A stretch of 64,000 nt of DNA from Cymodocea nodosa (Eukaryota; Streptophyta; Magnoliopsida; Alismatales; Cymodoceaceae): NCBI GenBank assembly GCA_036874045.1, contig CM072335.1, positions 19,227,501 through 19,291,500 on the forward strand. Reading direction: 5' to 3'. Made by a program: the position numbers and the translations under genes. This document shows positions 10,475 through 21,930 of the stretch, in pieces. Within the stretch, counting starts at the first letter, position 1. Every line of letters begins with the position of its first letter. The notes under the pieces were generated by a model, which was not told the DNA's origin, did not search any database, and saw nothing but the letters and a program-made list of their open reading frames with translations.

Positions 10475-12312
10475 TGTTAGGATCGGTAGACTCACCAGAG
10501 GGGGGGTGAATGGTGAAAGTGTGTAATTTTTAAGTTCTTTTGAATGTTGAAACAAATGATTCAAATAGAAGTGAAATGAGAAGAATTTAAACGAATGCAA
10601 AGCAATAAAGAAAGATAACACACAACAAGTTTTAGGTGGTTCACCAACTTGGCTAGTCCACCCCCAAGATTCACTTGAGCTTCACTAAGTGTTTCAACAC
10701 TTACACACTTACTTTCAGGTCAAAGCAAGAACCAACAACATAGAAGTTTTCAGGTAAAAACTTCAGTAAACCAACCTCTAAAGTTTTTAGGTCAAAACTC
10801 AAACCAACAACTGAATGTAGCTTTCAGGTTAAAGCCACAAACCAACAGCTTGAATCTTTCAATCAAAGTTGGACGCATAGAGCTTTTTCTGCAGTAAGTC
10901 TTTAGAGTATGCTTCACTGTTTGCAGACTTGAGTATATTTGAAATTGAGGTGTAGCTCACTGTATATGTTATATCTGTTGTGTGTCTTCTTCTCTTAAAC
11001 TCCTCATATATATGCTAAAGGCATAACGATCATATTTTTCTTTCAACGGATGTATTCTGCTGTACTTGGTAAATAATTAGACCTAAAAAAGGTAAGTTAC
11101 TGTTCTGTCTGATATTCAGTAAATAACCTTCCAAAAATCTCAAACTTTCAGATGGTTATAAAAATAATTTACTAAAAAGCATCCATAACTTACCGATTCA
11201 TCACTCATGTTTTGTTCTCTAAGTCACGTGAGGATTTAAGTTGCTCACATGTAAAGTTAAGTGTTCAGAGTCTTGTATTTAACTTACCGAAAGAGCTCCT
11301 GATTTTCAGATAGTTAACTACTGTAACTTACCAAACTTTCATTTAAGCCTCTAATAGTTGTTCCTTCAAAACTGCATGTGCATAAAAACATAACTTAAGT
11401 TTCGGATAGTTAAGCCATAACTCACCGAAATTCTCTTGAGATTTCGGATAGTTATCTTTCTAACTCTCCGAAAAATCCATCTGAACATCTGTCTGGAATT
11501 CTGCACGTGGGAAAATCACTAACTTAAGTTTCGAATAGTTAAATCATAACTCACCAAAATTCTCTTAAGATTTCGGATAGTTATCTTTCTAACTCTTCGA
11601 AAACTTAAATGATCTTCTTTCTGAAATTCTACACGTGCCAATTTCAATAACTTAAGTTTTGGATAGTTAAACTGTAACTTACCAAAACTCTTCTTTGAAA
11701 TTTCGGATAGTTAACTAACTCTCTGATTTTTCTCTTTTAATCTTTCAACTGCCGGCATCTCCAATTTGCACGTGCATAATAAAATGACTTAAGTTTCAAA
11801 AAGTTATGCCTGTAACTTACTAAAAAACTCGAATAGTTAACTCTCTGAAAAGAAAACTCGGATAGTTATCTAACTCTCCGATAAGTCCTTTAAGATTCCG
11901 TTCTATATTTCTGCACGTGATTTATTGAATGACTTAAGTTTCAGATAGCTAGCCTTTCTAACTTTTCGATTTTCCTTTTTCTTTCGGATAGTTAACTCCA
12001 TAACTCTCCGATCATTCAACCAAATTAACTATCTGATAAAATAACTCTCTGAATGCTTTGTAAAATTCAGATAGTTATCGTTCTAACTGTTCGAAAGTCT
12101 TGCCGCTGTTTTATTCTTCGGATACTTGAACCTGTAACTGTCCGATTTTACTGTAACTTGAAAGTATTATCATCTGGAGCCTTCTCAATCTGTTCGTCTA
12201 CTTGGAAATTGTTCTAACAGCCTTCTGAACTAAAGCAGTACAGACTTAATTGTGAAATACAATATGTTTCCTCACATAGGTTTTGCATTATTAAAATACT
12301 CGGGTTCTAACA
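10475..12312 (-). repeat. 5' LTR of element B
   Basis: 1838 bp, starting TGTTAGAACCCGAG and ending GATCCTAACA on the - strand. The right half is a dense array of imperfect hairpins. One is at 11401-11429, with TTCGGATAGTTA and TAACTCACCGAA arms and a 5-base loop. They recur about every 60-120 bases from 11030 to 12150, spaced by TGCACGTG and ACTTAAGT words. A possible TATA element (TATATAT, about 11008-11015) lies on the - strand side facing gag. Confidence 0.88.
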
Positions 12313-13616
12313 ATAATAACAAGTAAAATAACTACCAAATTGAAAAGTAATATTTTAAATAATATAATATATGTTAACAATATATTAAATACCAATGTAA
12401 CATGTTAAATAACTTATATAAAATATGCATATGTGAAATAACCTATCATCATAAGTATAATTCATTACAAGTAATCTTCAACAAAATAAAACATACTACT
12501 TTTTTTTTTCCCCACATAGAATACATAATTTATTCTCATTTCCCATTAACTATTCTTTTTCTTTGTTATACACTTAGATTACTAGTACAACATATGTTTT
12601 TTTCTTCAATAACATTATGAACAGGTTCATTATTTATATTAACAATTTCTTCAACTAATTCATCTATTAGATTTTCAAATAAATCTTCTCGATCTACTCT
12701 TCTAATGAAATTGTAGAGAAAAAATATATTAAAATAATCTTAACTTGTGTCTCAAATAGATATAACATGTAACCTCGTAAAATTGTAAAATAATAATTGA
12801 TCACTACAAATGTACATTCAATTACATTTCTCAATTATGAATATCTATAATTGAAATTCTGCACTACATTATTTGAAACTCGATTCTAATCATATTTTGA
12901 TAGATAATATTGAACACCTTAAAATAGAGAAATAAATTCTAGGTGATTTGGAAAGTTTGCATCTACCAAATTATACTTACCTATACAATATACACAACAT
13001 TTAGTACTTCATAGAATTCAATATTAATTTTAAAAAATAAAGTGAACTAAAGTAATGTCATACCAAGTGAGACTTGAAGCTCATGTGGTCAAGAAGTAGC
13101 ATCTTGTAATATCCTAGCATCTACAGTTAATCATTCCCATCTTACAATAACGTATGTGTTTTTCATGTCAAAATTGCAAGTCACTAATACATTCTTTGTA
13201 AAATTTCCTTTTCTATTCATATATCTAGCATTTTCTTATCCATAAATTGTAGCATTGATATGTGTACCATCAATAGCATCAATGCAATCCTAAATTGAAA
13301 AGATGTTAGAATGTCAATAAAATAATGTCAACTTTATAAAAAAATAGTATGAATGAAACAAAAGAGACAACATAATATAATTCACATTTTACCTTAAAAT
13401 ATGAGAAGATGTTTGGATCATTTCAAATTCTTTTTGGTGTTGACAATTAAGGCTTCACTATAAATATATCATGTAATTTGATAATAATATTTACAATCTC
13501 ATTGAAATATGTCCTAACTATCCAAGTAGATCGATGAAAACACTTAGTTGTAACCTCATATTATTGGTTCTAACCAACTATAACAAGAAAAATTGTCAAT
13601 TTCTCTTCAACACTTA
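12313..13616 (-). mobile_element. PIF/Harbinger remnant H1, C-terminal part
   Basis: A decayed DDE_Tnp_4-type transposase on the - strand. Readable pieces include DCIDAIDGTHINATIYG (about 13290), NRKGNFTKNVLVTCNFDM, VDARILQDATS and, near 12690-12900, the last exon related to 63387-63757. Several codons are stops. The N-terminal part continues at 40359 after the insertion of element H2. The left side (12313-12500) is AT-rich and shows no clear terminal inverted repeat (TIR). Confidence 0.82.
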
Positions 13617-13870
13617 GGGGGGGCGTTAGTGCTTGATGGAATTCAGTTGACGGAAAGGAAAATCGTTGAATTTCGTTAGAATGTTATTAGTGTGTATTAA
13701 ATTTGATAGAAAGGAAAGTCAGATTTTACCGTTGTATAAAATCCAAAAATTTCCTTTACCATCAAATCCTTTCCAATCGCCCCTTGTCGGAAAATTTTTT
13801 TTACCTCTCGCGACACCCTCAACCATCGAGACTTCTCTTTCACCTATGCAACAACGTTTGCCCAACTTCT

Positions 13871-14853
13871 TGTTAAGGCAAGAAGTTCAGGTTTAATTGG
13901 AATCTTATTAATAGTAAGTATTCGGTAGATTTATATTTTTGGTTGGTTATTAGACCTAAGTATCCGAAAATAAAATTTTAGTTGGAGGCTTTGAGTTAAC
14001 TATCCAAAAGTAAGAAGATTTCGAAGGGTTACTGGCTGTAACCATCTAAAATGACTTAAAGGACACTTAAGTAGACGTTCAGACAATTAAGAAGCTAAGT
14101 ATCCGAAAGTCAGACACCTAAGTGGATCTTTGGATAGTTAAGAAGCCAAGTATCCAAAAAGTAGAGACTTAAGTGGATCTTCGGATAGTTAGGCAGTAAC
14201 TATCTGAAAATCATAAGTTTTCGGAAGGTTAACTGCAAAACCTTCCAATATGACTAAAGAGACACTTAAGTGAGTTTTTGGATAGTTAAGACAATAACAA
14301 TTTGAAAGACATGCAGTTTTCGGAGAGTTAACGGCAGAACCTTCCGAAAGGACAGAGAGAGAGAAGTAAGTGGGTTTCTAGACAGTTAAGTCTATAACTT
14401 TCTGAAATACTGAATCTCTCTAGATAGTTAGCCTGCTATAGTACCGCTTGTTAGAAAGAAGAATTTCTTCGGATAGTTAAGTCTGTAACTATCCAAAATG
14501 TTGCAGATTTTGGTAAGTTAGGAAGATAATGCTCTGAAATTGAGAATCCCATCTCCGAAACATTATTTCTCTACTGTAATGGCTTGTATGTAATTAAAGG
14601 TTTATAAACCCTAAGTTGGGTAGTATATAAACCATTATGATATTGTAAAACATTGCGGTTGATTGTGCCGAAGCTCATAGAAGAACTCCCAACTCTTCGT
14701 GGACGTAGGCCGTTGCTGAACCACGTAAATCCTATGTCTTCATTGTGTTATTTCTTCTTTTACTCTTCACCCCCAATTTCGGTGAGTTTAGAGGTGAGTG
14801 TTTCTGTATCGTGCCATAGAAAGTTGACTAAACGATTCGTTCCAAACCTAACA
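13871..14853 (+). repeat. 5' LTR of element C
   Basis: 983 bp. It begins TGTTAAGGCAAG and ends CCAAACCTAACA. Compared with the 3' LTR it lacks a short block just after the start, where the 3' copy reads TATAGGTGTGGAGTATGCC. From 13920 to 14530 it is a ladder of hairpins with GGATAGTTA/TAACTATCC arms, with ACTTAAGTGGATCTT words between them. TATATAA at 14624-14630 is a candidate TATA box. Confidence 0.92.
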
Positions 14854-14855
14854 AC

Positions 14856-14869
14856 TAGTATCAGAGCCA
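14856..14869 (+). promoter_or_regulatory. primer-binding site of element C
   Basis: TAGTATCAGAGCCA, two bases after the LTR. It matches the initiator-Met tRNA complement TGGTATCAGAGCCA with one change. Confidence 0.85.
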
Positions 14870-14890
14870 AAGGTTCTTTAGTTTAATAGA

Positions 14891-15660
14891 ATGGCAGACG
14901 ATAGAAAAATCAGGATCGAGAAGTTTGATAGTAAAGATTTCGAATACTGAATGTCTTAGATTGAAGACTGTTTGTATCAGAAAGATCTTCATTAACCTCT
15001 ATTTGGAAGAACACTAGAGAAGATGGATCAAGAAGAGTGGGAGTTACTAGACAAAAAAGTTCTAGGTCTCGTCAGGTTGTCACTGGCAAGGAACGTTCAT
15101 TCTAACGTTGCCAAGGAGAAAACAACGGCTAACTTGATGAAAGTTTTGTCCAACATGTATGAGAAGCCATTAGTCACCAACAAGGTATTTCTCATGCGTA
15201 GATTATTTAATCTGAAAATACATGAAAGTGGAAATGTAACAGACCATGTTAATGAGCTAAATACTATTTTGAATCAACTGCATTCAATAGATATAGTATT
15301 TGATGATGAAGTCAGGGCCTTGATTTTATTATCCTCATTACCAAAAAATTGGTCTCCTGTTGTGACTAGTGTAAGTAGTTCACTAGGTCATGAGAAGCTC
15401 AAGATGAGTGACATCCGAGATTTAATTTTGAGTGAAGACATTCATAGGAAAAGTGAATTTTCAGCTTCAACTTTTGCCCTTAGTGTTGAAATTAGAGGGA
15501 GAAGTAAATCAAAATAATCTAAATCCAAAGGAAGGTCAAAGTCCAGAGATACTAGTAAAGTGAGATCAGATATCAAATACTGAAATTGCAATCAATGGGG
15601 GCACTTCAAGTCATAGTGTAAGGCTCCCAAAAAAGACAATAGAGGGAAAGAATCAAAAGG
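14891..15660 (+). pseudogene. gag of element C
   Basis: ATG at 14891 opens MADDRKIRIEKFDSKDFEY, the usual start of Tnt1-like gag. Stops at about 14948, 14957 and 14996 follow. A long clean stretch (15023-15514) holds the UBN2 capsid signature WELLDKKVLGLVRLSLARNV, KTTANLMKVLSNMYEK, LFNLKIHESGNV and LSSLPKNWSPVV. A basic Ser/Arg tail precedes a ruined zinc knuckle near 15580: the first Cys is Tyr, and two codons of the knuckle are stops. Several stops fall at expected Trp codons. Confidence 0.9.
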
Positions 15661-16319
15661 AGCAGTTGCAAATGTTGTCTCCTACGATTTAGATGATACC
15701 CTAGTATGCTATGTAGACAGTTTAATTAACTCATGGGTACTAGACTCAGGAGCTTCATTCCACACTACCTATAGAAAGGATTTGTTGCACAATTATCGTG
15801 CAACTCCTGTGAAAAAGGTGTACCTAGCTAACAACACAAGTTTGGATGTGTTGGGAATAGGAGAGGTACACATAAAAAAAAAAAAGGGATATGGAAATTA
15901 CAAGAAGTCAGATATGTTCCTGATCTTGCAAAGCAATTAATTTTCATAAGTTCCCTAGACAATGATGGTTATCAGATTGCCTTTAGTGCAGGCAAATGGA
16001 AGGTAACCAAAGGTGCAAGAATTATTACCTCAAGACAAAGGACTAGCACCTTATATCTAACATCAGATCAAGATGACTCTATTGCAATAGTTAGTGATAC
16101 TGAAGACACTGACTTATGGCATAAAAGACTAGGACACCTTAGTGAGAATGGACTGAAAGTTTTAGTGGCAGAAGGGAAAATCCTTAAGCTGAAAAATGTC
16201 AATTTAGGGATATGTGAGGACTACATTAAGGGAAAGCAGAAGAAAGTCAACTTTGCTAGGACTCCTCATGATCCTAAGTCACAGAAATTGGAGCTGGTTC
16301 ACACGGATGTGTGGGGGCC
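15661..16319 (+). pseudogene. protease and integrase start of element C
   Basis: The protease motif WVLDSGASFHTT (about 15735) is intact and is followed by VYLANNTSLDVLGIGEV. A run of A (about 15874-15885) coincides with a frameshift, after which IWKLQEVRYVPDL is read in another frame. The pre-integrase part follows, DLWHKRLGHLSENGLKVL and KGKQKKVNF. The first integrase words are LELVHTDVWGP. Element D inserts right after these, so the catalytic core is absent on this side. Confidence 0.88.
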
Positions 16320-18566
16320 TGTTTAGAATGAAAAAGTGCATATTATTAACGGTTAAATGATGGTTAATTGCATAATATTTAGCTTATCATATAAGAATTA
16401 AGCCATTATGTTATAATTGCATTGTTATATGCTTTAATTAGAATTACCACTTAATTTTAGGGAATTAATGTCAATTTAGTACATTTCTGAACTGTCGGTA
16501 AGTTGCAGGATGTGAAATTCTTAAGTATCCGAATTTTTTGATATTTCAGACAGTTATGTTTAACATACTGAACATATTTCGGACAGTTATGTTTAACAAA
16601 TCGAACATGTCAGATAGTTATGTTTAAATTGCCGAACAGTTATGTTTTGAAAGAATATTTTATTATTTCCTAAAGTACACGTGTCAAAACTATAATGCAT
16701 GACTTAAGTGAACTTTCGGTGAGTTATCTCTAACTATCCGAAATTGCAGCTTGGCATCAGAGAGTTATATATGTAACCCTTCAAAATCTCTTTTATTTAT
16801 AAAATAGCTGAGGACACGTGTCATGTTCTGGTAAAGTGACTTAAGTGGACTTTCGGTGAGTTAGCTGTAACTATCCGAAATGTATTTAAGCATCGGATAG
16901 TTAGACATGTAACTCTCCGAAATATGTATTTTATTATTAAACTGCTGCTGACACATGTCGAGATTTGGTAGATTTACTTAAGTTATATATCGGTGAGTTA
17001 TCTGTAACTATACGAAATGCATCTAAGCATTGGATAGTTAAGTTTGTAAGTATCCGAAATGCACTTGAGCATCGGATAGTTAAATTTATGCACGTGTTTT
17101 ATAGTTAAATCAACGAAGAAAGTCCGTTGAGTTATCTGTAACTCCACAGACTATTATTTTCTAATATGCCACTGTAGCAGTTGTAGAAACAGGACAGTTG
17201 GAAGAAAAACCACGATTGCATGTATTGCGCAAGGAGAAGAAATCATCGTCGTTGATATGAATGAAGGAAATCCAACCGACCATTCAAGCAGAAGCAGTTA
17301 CTACTAAAGAAATATAAAAGAAAAGAAGAAAAAGAAGTAAAGTGTGTGTGGGTGATTGATGAACGGCCAGTGTGTACAGAGGAGGAACACCGAGCTTTCT
17401 ACAAGCAGTATCGGTAATTCTCCAAAGTACCACACCAACCATTGTTACCACCACCATATCCACCTTAATCACCAACCATCGGAGGTTTGTGAGAATATTT
17501 TCTTGATGTCGGGTCGATTCTGAGTAAAACACAGTGCGTGACAACCACTATGAGGAGTGATCACGTCACGGGAAGGGAAGCCATTTTCACCAAGCACCGA
17601 CTCATATTTCAGGAGATCGTAAAGCTTCTAGCTTGGACTTCAGGTTGATGCCTGTATGCTGAAAAGGAGATTATCTTGCAATTCTGGACTCACAATTCTA
17701 TAGGGAGAGAAGATAGGATTGTAAGTGGTTTAATTTTCAGTGGTGTAATCGTGTCGTATGTGGTGATGAAAGTATTTGCTGTTGATTGAGATTACTTTAC
17801 ATTTCACCTTTCACCCATTTCCATGTTCATATTAAACCAAAAATACCAAAAACAACTTATCTGCTATTGTATGTTGTATTTGAGTGTTGTATTGTTTGTG
17901 TTGTATCGTGATTAATGTTATCTTTGTCAGTGTTGTGATTGTTTTATGTTTGTTTTAGTTTTATAGTTTACTGAAATTGGTTTGTTCAAAAGACTTAAAG
18001 ATTTTAATGGTTACTATTTGAATTATCTGAATGTTAGTATTGCTTAATGATAAATCCAGTGTTTACTAACATTAAAGAGCTTAATTGATGTTATTTACAA
18101 TCTGTGGAATTGCCCAATGGTTGGCCGAATTCCTCTGTAAATAGCAGTATTAAAAAGAAAAGACAGGCTCGTGGAGTTAAGTTAAGTCCACAAGGTTAGT
18201 CCATTGAGTTAGCTATAACTCAACGAACTTTATCCCTTGAGTTAATTGTAATTCAATAGAGAGCTTATTGAATATATAAATTTGATTGTTAACAAATAGA
18301 CAGTTCTAAACTTTTAAGTAATTCCCTATGGGATCGACCTGTACTTGCACATTGATACAATAGACACTGTGCATTTGTAGTTAAAGTACAAATTGGAATT
18401 AATATCTAAATTGTATTAAAGGTTGTTTGTTTACTTCTTAAAGAAAAAGAATAGGCATAAAGATAAATTAACTAAGTAAAAACAGAAGTAACAAATCCAA
18501 GTTTTTCTGGTACGTTATTGGAGATCTAATTAGATATTCTGGTGTCGTGCTGGGAAAATCTAAACA
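16320..18566 (+). repeat. 5' LTR of element D
   Basis: Starts TGTTTAGAATGAAAAAGTG and ends GGGAAAATCTAAACA. The hairpin array runs from about 16490 to 17160. One hairpin at 16714-16743 has arms TTTCGGTGAGTTA and TAACTATCCGAAA around a 4-base loop and follows ACACGTGTC and ACTTAAGT. TATAAA at 17313-17318 is a candidate TATA box. A second type of hairpin, built on GTTGAGTTA/TAACTCAAC, occurs near 18200-18245. An open frame on the - strand (17284-17544) has counterparts in other LTR copies. Confidence 0.93.
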
Positions 18567-18573
18567 AGTTTTA

Positions 18574-18593
18574 TGGCACCATTGCCGGGGAAT
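18574..18593 (+). promoter_or_regulatory. primer-binding site of element D
   Basis: TGGCACCATTGCCGGGGAAT lies 7 bases after the LTR. It is close to the TGGCGCC-type site described for Athila/Tat elements (complement of an Asp-tRNA, from memory). In copy E the site has drifted further (59901-59920). Confidence 0.75.
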
Positions 18594-18642
18594 TGAATTG
18601 AATTGACTAGAATTGAATTGAATTAATATAAACAACTGTTAG
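18590..18642 (+). repeat. (AATTG)n microsatellite beside the PBS
   Basis: Repeated GAATTGAATT words directly follow the PBS. The same pentamer is longer in copy E (59860-59905, - strand), so the tract is variable within the family. Confidence 0.85.
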
Positions 18643-18695
18643 AGCTGTTTTGTTTTAATAGCCAGAGTGTTGTGTTTTCTTCTGTAATTGAGAAT

Positions 18696-20245
18696 ATGGC
18701 ATACGCTTATGCTCAAAGATTTCTGAAACCTGTAATTAGCATATGTGAATTCTGCAATTCTGAAAGACATGACATTTCTAACTATTTGAAACTAAGACAT
18801 TTGCAGATGGTTAGCTCCCATGAACAACAAATGAATTATCCTCAATATAATAGAGCTGAGTACGAGAATCCTATAGTTTAACCAACTGATGGTCAGTATA
18901 GAATGTGTAATATGTTGAGAGACACAGAAGTTTAAGATAGGTATGACAGACTAGAGCGTAGGATAGAATAAAACCTGGACAAACTAGAATACTTTATGTG
19001 TTTGCAACAAGAAGTCAACCAATTAAACTATAAGGAATCATATTCAGAACCTAAAATGGATATAATTTACGAAACTGAAAAAACCATAATGAAAATTGAT
19101 CAAAAATTGAATGCAATGAGATTAGATGATCTAGAAAGAAAACTAAAAGCATTGGATGAATATACAATGAAAATACAAGTTATGCAACAGGACAATGAAA
19201 ATTATAATGTTATAAACTTGCATAATTTGCAAAATATACAGCAAATAAAAAATATTAATGCAAGAAAATTTAAAGAATGTACTTTAAAACTAAAAACAAT
19301 TGAAGATCATAATTACGAAAATGATATACAAAAACATCATGAGAGTAACGAAAATTTGGAAGATGTTTGTGTAACATTAAAATCTGGAACTGATATACCA
19401 CCAAGAACTCAAAATAAAAATGATATGAAGGTGGATAAGAGTAAAAATCAAAATGATAATGAAAATGTAATAGTTGAAAATCTAGAAATCACTGAAGAAC
19501 AATCCGAATCTGCTAATGAAGCTAAAAATGATCAAACAAATCAAATGAAATAAAAAGAATCTATTGTAGAAAAAAAAATCAGAGAAATTTTTGAAAAAGT
19601 ATAAGTCAACATTCCTTTGTTAGATCTATTGAAGAAAATGTCACCTTGTGCTAAATTTCTGAAGGATTGGTGTACTAAGAAAAGAGAGCAAAAAATTCTT
19701 AGAAATGTCTTTTTAACTGAGCAAAGTAGTTCCCTATTTCCGCCACAAATTCCAAAAAAGTTATCTGATCTTGGAATCCCTGTTATATCATGTACCCTAG
19801 GAAATACCATTCTAGATAGAACCTTAATAGACTTAGGTGCAGGTATAAATGTTATACCAAGTGATATATTTGCATCCTTAGGATTAGAAGGCTTAACTCC
19901 TACTAGTACAGTTATTTAATTAGCTGATAGAAGTATAAGATACCCTAGAGGAAAAATAGAGGATGTGTTAATTAAAATCAAAAACTTTATATATCTTATT
20001 GATATTGTAATTTTGGATTCCCAACAAATTAAGCATAAAAATAGTGATACATCTTTAATTTTGGGAAGGCCATTTTTTGCAACATCAGGGGCTGTTATAA
20101 ATTGTAAAACTAGAGTAATGAAGTTAACATATGGTAATGAGGATACTCAATTAAATATTTTCAAACCAGAAAGGTTTGAGGAGTTAGAAATGTCCTTACA
20201 TACCATAGACTTTTTAGAGGATGAAGGAGATATGTTGAAGATGTG
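18696..20245 (+). pseudogene. nucleocapsid-protease ORF of element D
   Basis: ATG at 18696 is the first good start after the PBS (MAYAYAQRFLKPV). Only about 12 residues later comes the zinc knuckle, CEFC....H, whose last Cys is Tyr here but intact in copy E. A long charged coiled-coil segment follows (19000-19550). The retroviral-type protease comes next, with active site LIDLGAGINVIP at about 19830 and later SLILGRPF. There is no capsid domain in front. In-frame stops include about 18880, 18933, 18970, 19551, 19602 and 19917, and a frameshift near 20235 leads into RT. Confidence 0.85.
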
Positions 20246-21460
20246 ATTCAAGAAGAATTAAATAGGCAAATCAATTCTGAAACTTTAGAGGAAAGTGAAA
20301 GCATAGATATAGAAGGAGATCAGGAAGAAATTAATTTAGAAAATGATGATGTTCAATTAGGAGCTCTAGTTTCTGATGGGCAACATTTAGAATTAAAACC
20401 TTTACCTCCTGAATTAACCTATATATTTCTGGAAGAAAAACGAACCTGTCCAATCATTATTGCTTCAGATTTAAAAGAGGATCAAATAGCTAAATTAAAA
20501 GATGTAGTAAAAAGTTATAAAGAAGCAATAGGATAGACTATGACTGATATAAAATGGTTAAGTTCAACTTTATGCTGTCACCACATATATTTAGAAGAGA
20601 ATGCTAAACCTGTTAGAATTCTTGAGAGGAGATTAAATCCAAACCTTAAAGAAGTAGTCAAGAAGGAAATAGTGAAATGGTTAGATAATGACATAATTTA
20701 TCCGATTTCTGATAGCTCGTGGGTTAGCCCAATCCATGTAGTTCCCAAGAAATCAGGATTAACGGTTATTAGGAATGAAAGTCAAGACTTGATACCTACT
20801 AGAATTCAATCAGGCTAGAGAGTATGTATAGACTATAGAAAGCTGAATGTTGTGACTAGGAAAGATCATTTTCCCTTACTTTTTATAGATCAAATGTTGG
20901 AAAGATTAGTAGGGCAAGAATATTTTTGTTTCCTAGATGGGTATTCAAGTTATAATTAAATTCCAATAGCATTAAAGGATCAAGAGAAAATAACTTTCAC
21001 TTGTCCTAATGGAACTTATGTTTTTAAGAGAATGCCATTCAGATTATGCAATGCGCCAGCTACCTTTCAAAGATGTATGCAGGGCATATTTACTTGAATG
21101 ACTGAAGATTTCTTAGAAATATTTATGGATGATTTTACTATATATGGCAACTCATATGAAGTTTGTTTAAGCAATTTAGACCAAATATTAAAACGCTGTG
21201 TAGAAAAAAATTTGGTTTTAAATTGGGAAAAATGTCACTTCATGGTTAAACAAGGAATAGTCTTAGGGCATGTTGTTTCTAAGAAAGGGTTGGAAGTAGA
21301 TAAAGCTAAAATAGAAGTAATTTCTAATCTACTAGAACCTAAATCAGTAAAAGATATTAGATCATTTCTAGGACATGCTGGTTTTTATAGAAGATTTATT
21401 AAAGGCTTTAGCAAGATAGCAAGACCTTTAACTAACCAATAAAAATATGTTCCATTTAAC
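20243..21460 (+). pseudogene. reverse transcriptase of element D
   Basis: An acidic linker (20243-20500) is followed by gypsy RT. Motifs are NPNLKEVVKKEIVKWLDN, SSWVSPIHVVPKK, RVCIDYRKLN, GYSSYN.IPIAL, TFTCP-like, LCNAPATFQRCM, EIFMDDFTIYG (catalytic Asp pair at 21128-21133) and FLGHAGFYRRFI. The catalytic residues survive. Stops at about 20816, 20957, 21096 and 21440 break it; two of these replace expected Trp and Gln codons. Confidence 0.92.
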
Positions 21461-21930
21461 TTTGATAAAAATTGCAATGAAGCATTTTTCAGACTTAAGA
21501 CTAGCTTAATTTCAACTCCTATAATTCAAGCACTTGATTGGAACCATCCATTTGAATTAATGTGCGATGCATCTGATTTTGCTGTAGGAGCAGTGTTGGG
21601 ACAAAAGATAGAAAAATCTACTAGAGTGATTCATTATACAAGCAAAACCTTAAATGATGCTCAAGTTAATTACACAACTACTAAAAAATAACTATTAGCT
21701 GTTGTGTTTGCCTTAGAAAAGTTTAGATCATATTTGATTGGAGCTAAAGTGATAGTATACACGGATCATTCAACTTTAAAACATCTAATAAAGAAAAAAG
21801 AGACTAAACCTAGATTGATTCGATGGATATTATTATTACAAGAATTTGATCTAGAAATTAAAGATAAAAAAGGTTGTGAGAATGTAGTAGCAGATTATTT
21901 ATCAAGATTACAAATAGAAAAATCAAATAT
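21461..21930 (+). pseudogene. RNase H of element D
   Basis: Gypsy RNase H. Words seen are [39 protein letters not shown], then a stop near 21689, then [25 protein letters not shown] and [10 protein letters not shown]. The domain closes at VVADYLSRL. The first catalytic Asp and the TDH Asp are present. It is continuous with RT in the same frame. Confidence 0.9.

Larger units (their letters stand above)
7852..12312 (-). mobile_element. Copia element B (Sirevirus), 5' part
   Basis: This is a second Ty1/copia Sirevirus, reading right to left: 5' LTR, PBS, gag, protease and the start of integrase. It is cut at 7851/7852 by the insertion of element A, so its RT, RNase H and second LTR must lie left of the window. 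Its right end abuts the Harbinger remnant H1 at 12313. ATAAT at 12313-12317 is the expected TSD, but its partner is not in view. The coding part has two in-frame stops in gag, one before integrase and a frameshift between gag and protease. Confidence 0.9.

Noticed and set aside
12402..12620. Small hydrophobic frame
   Set aside because: AT-rich flank of the decayed H1 transposase, opposite strand; no support.
13666..13896. 76-codon frame at the left end of H2
   Set aside because: It runs across the Harbinger end and into the copia C LTR; no recognisable domain.
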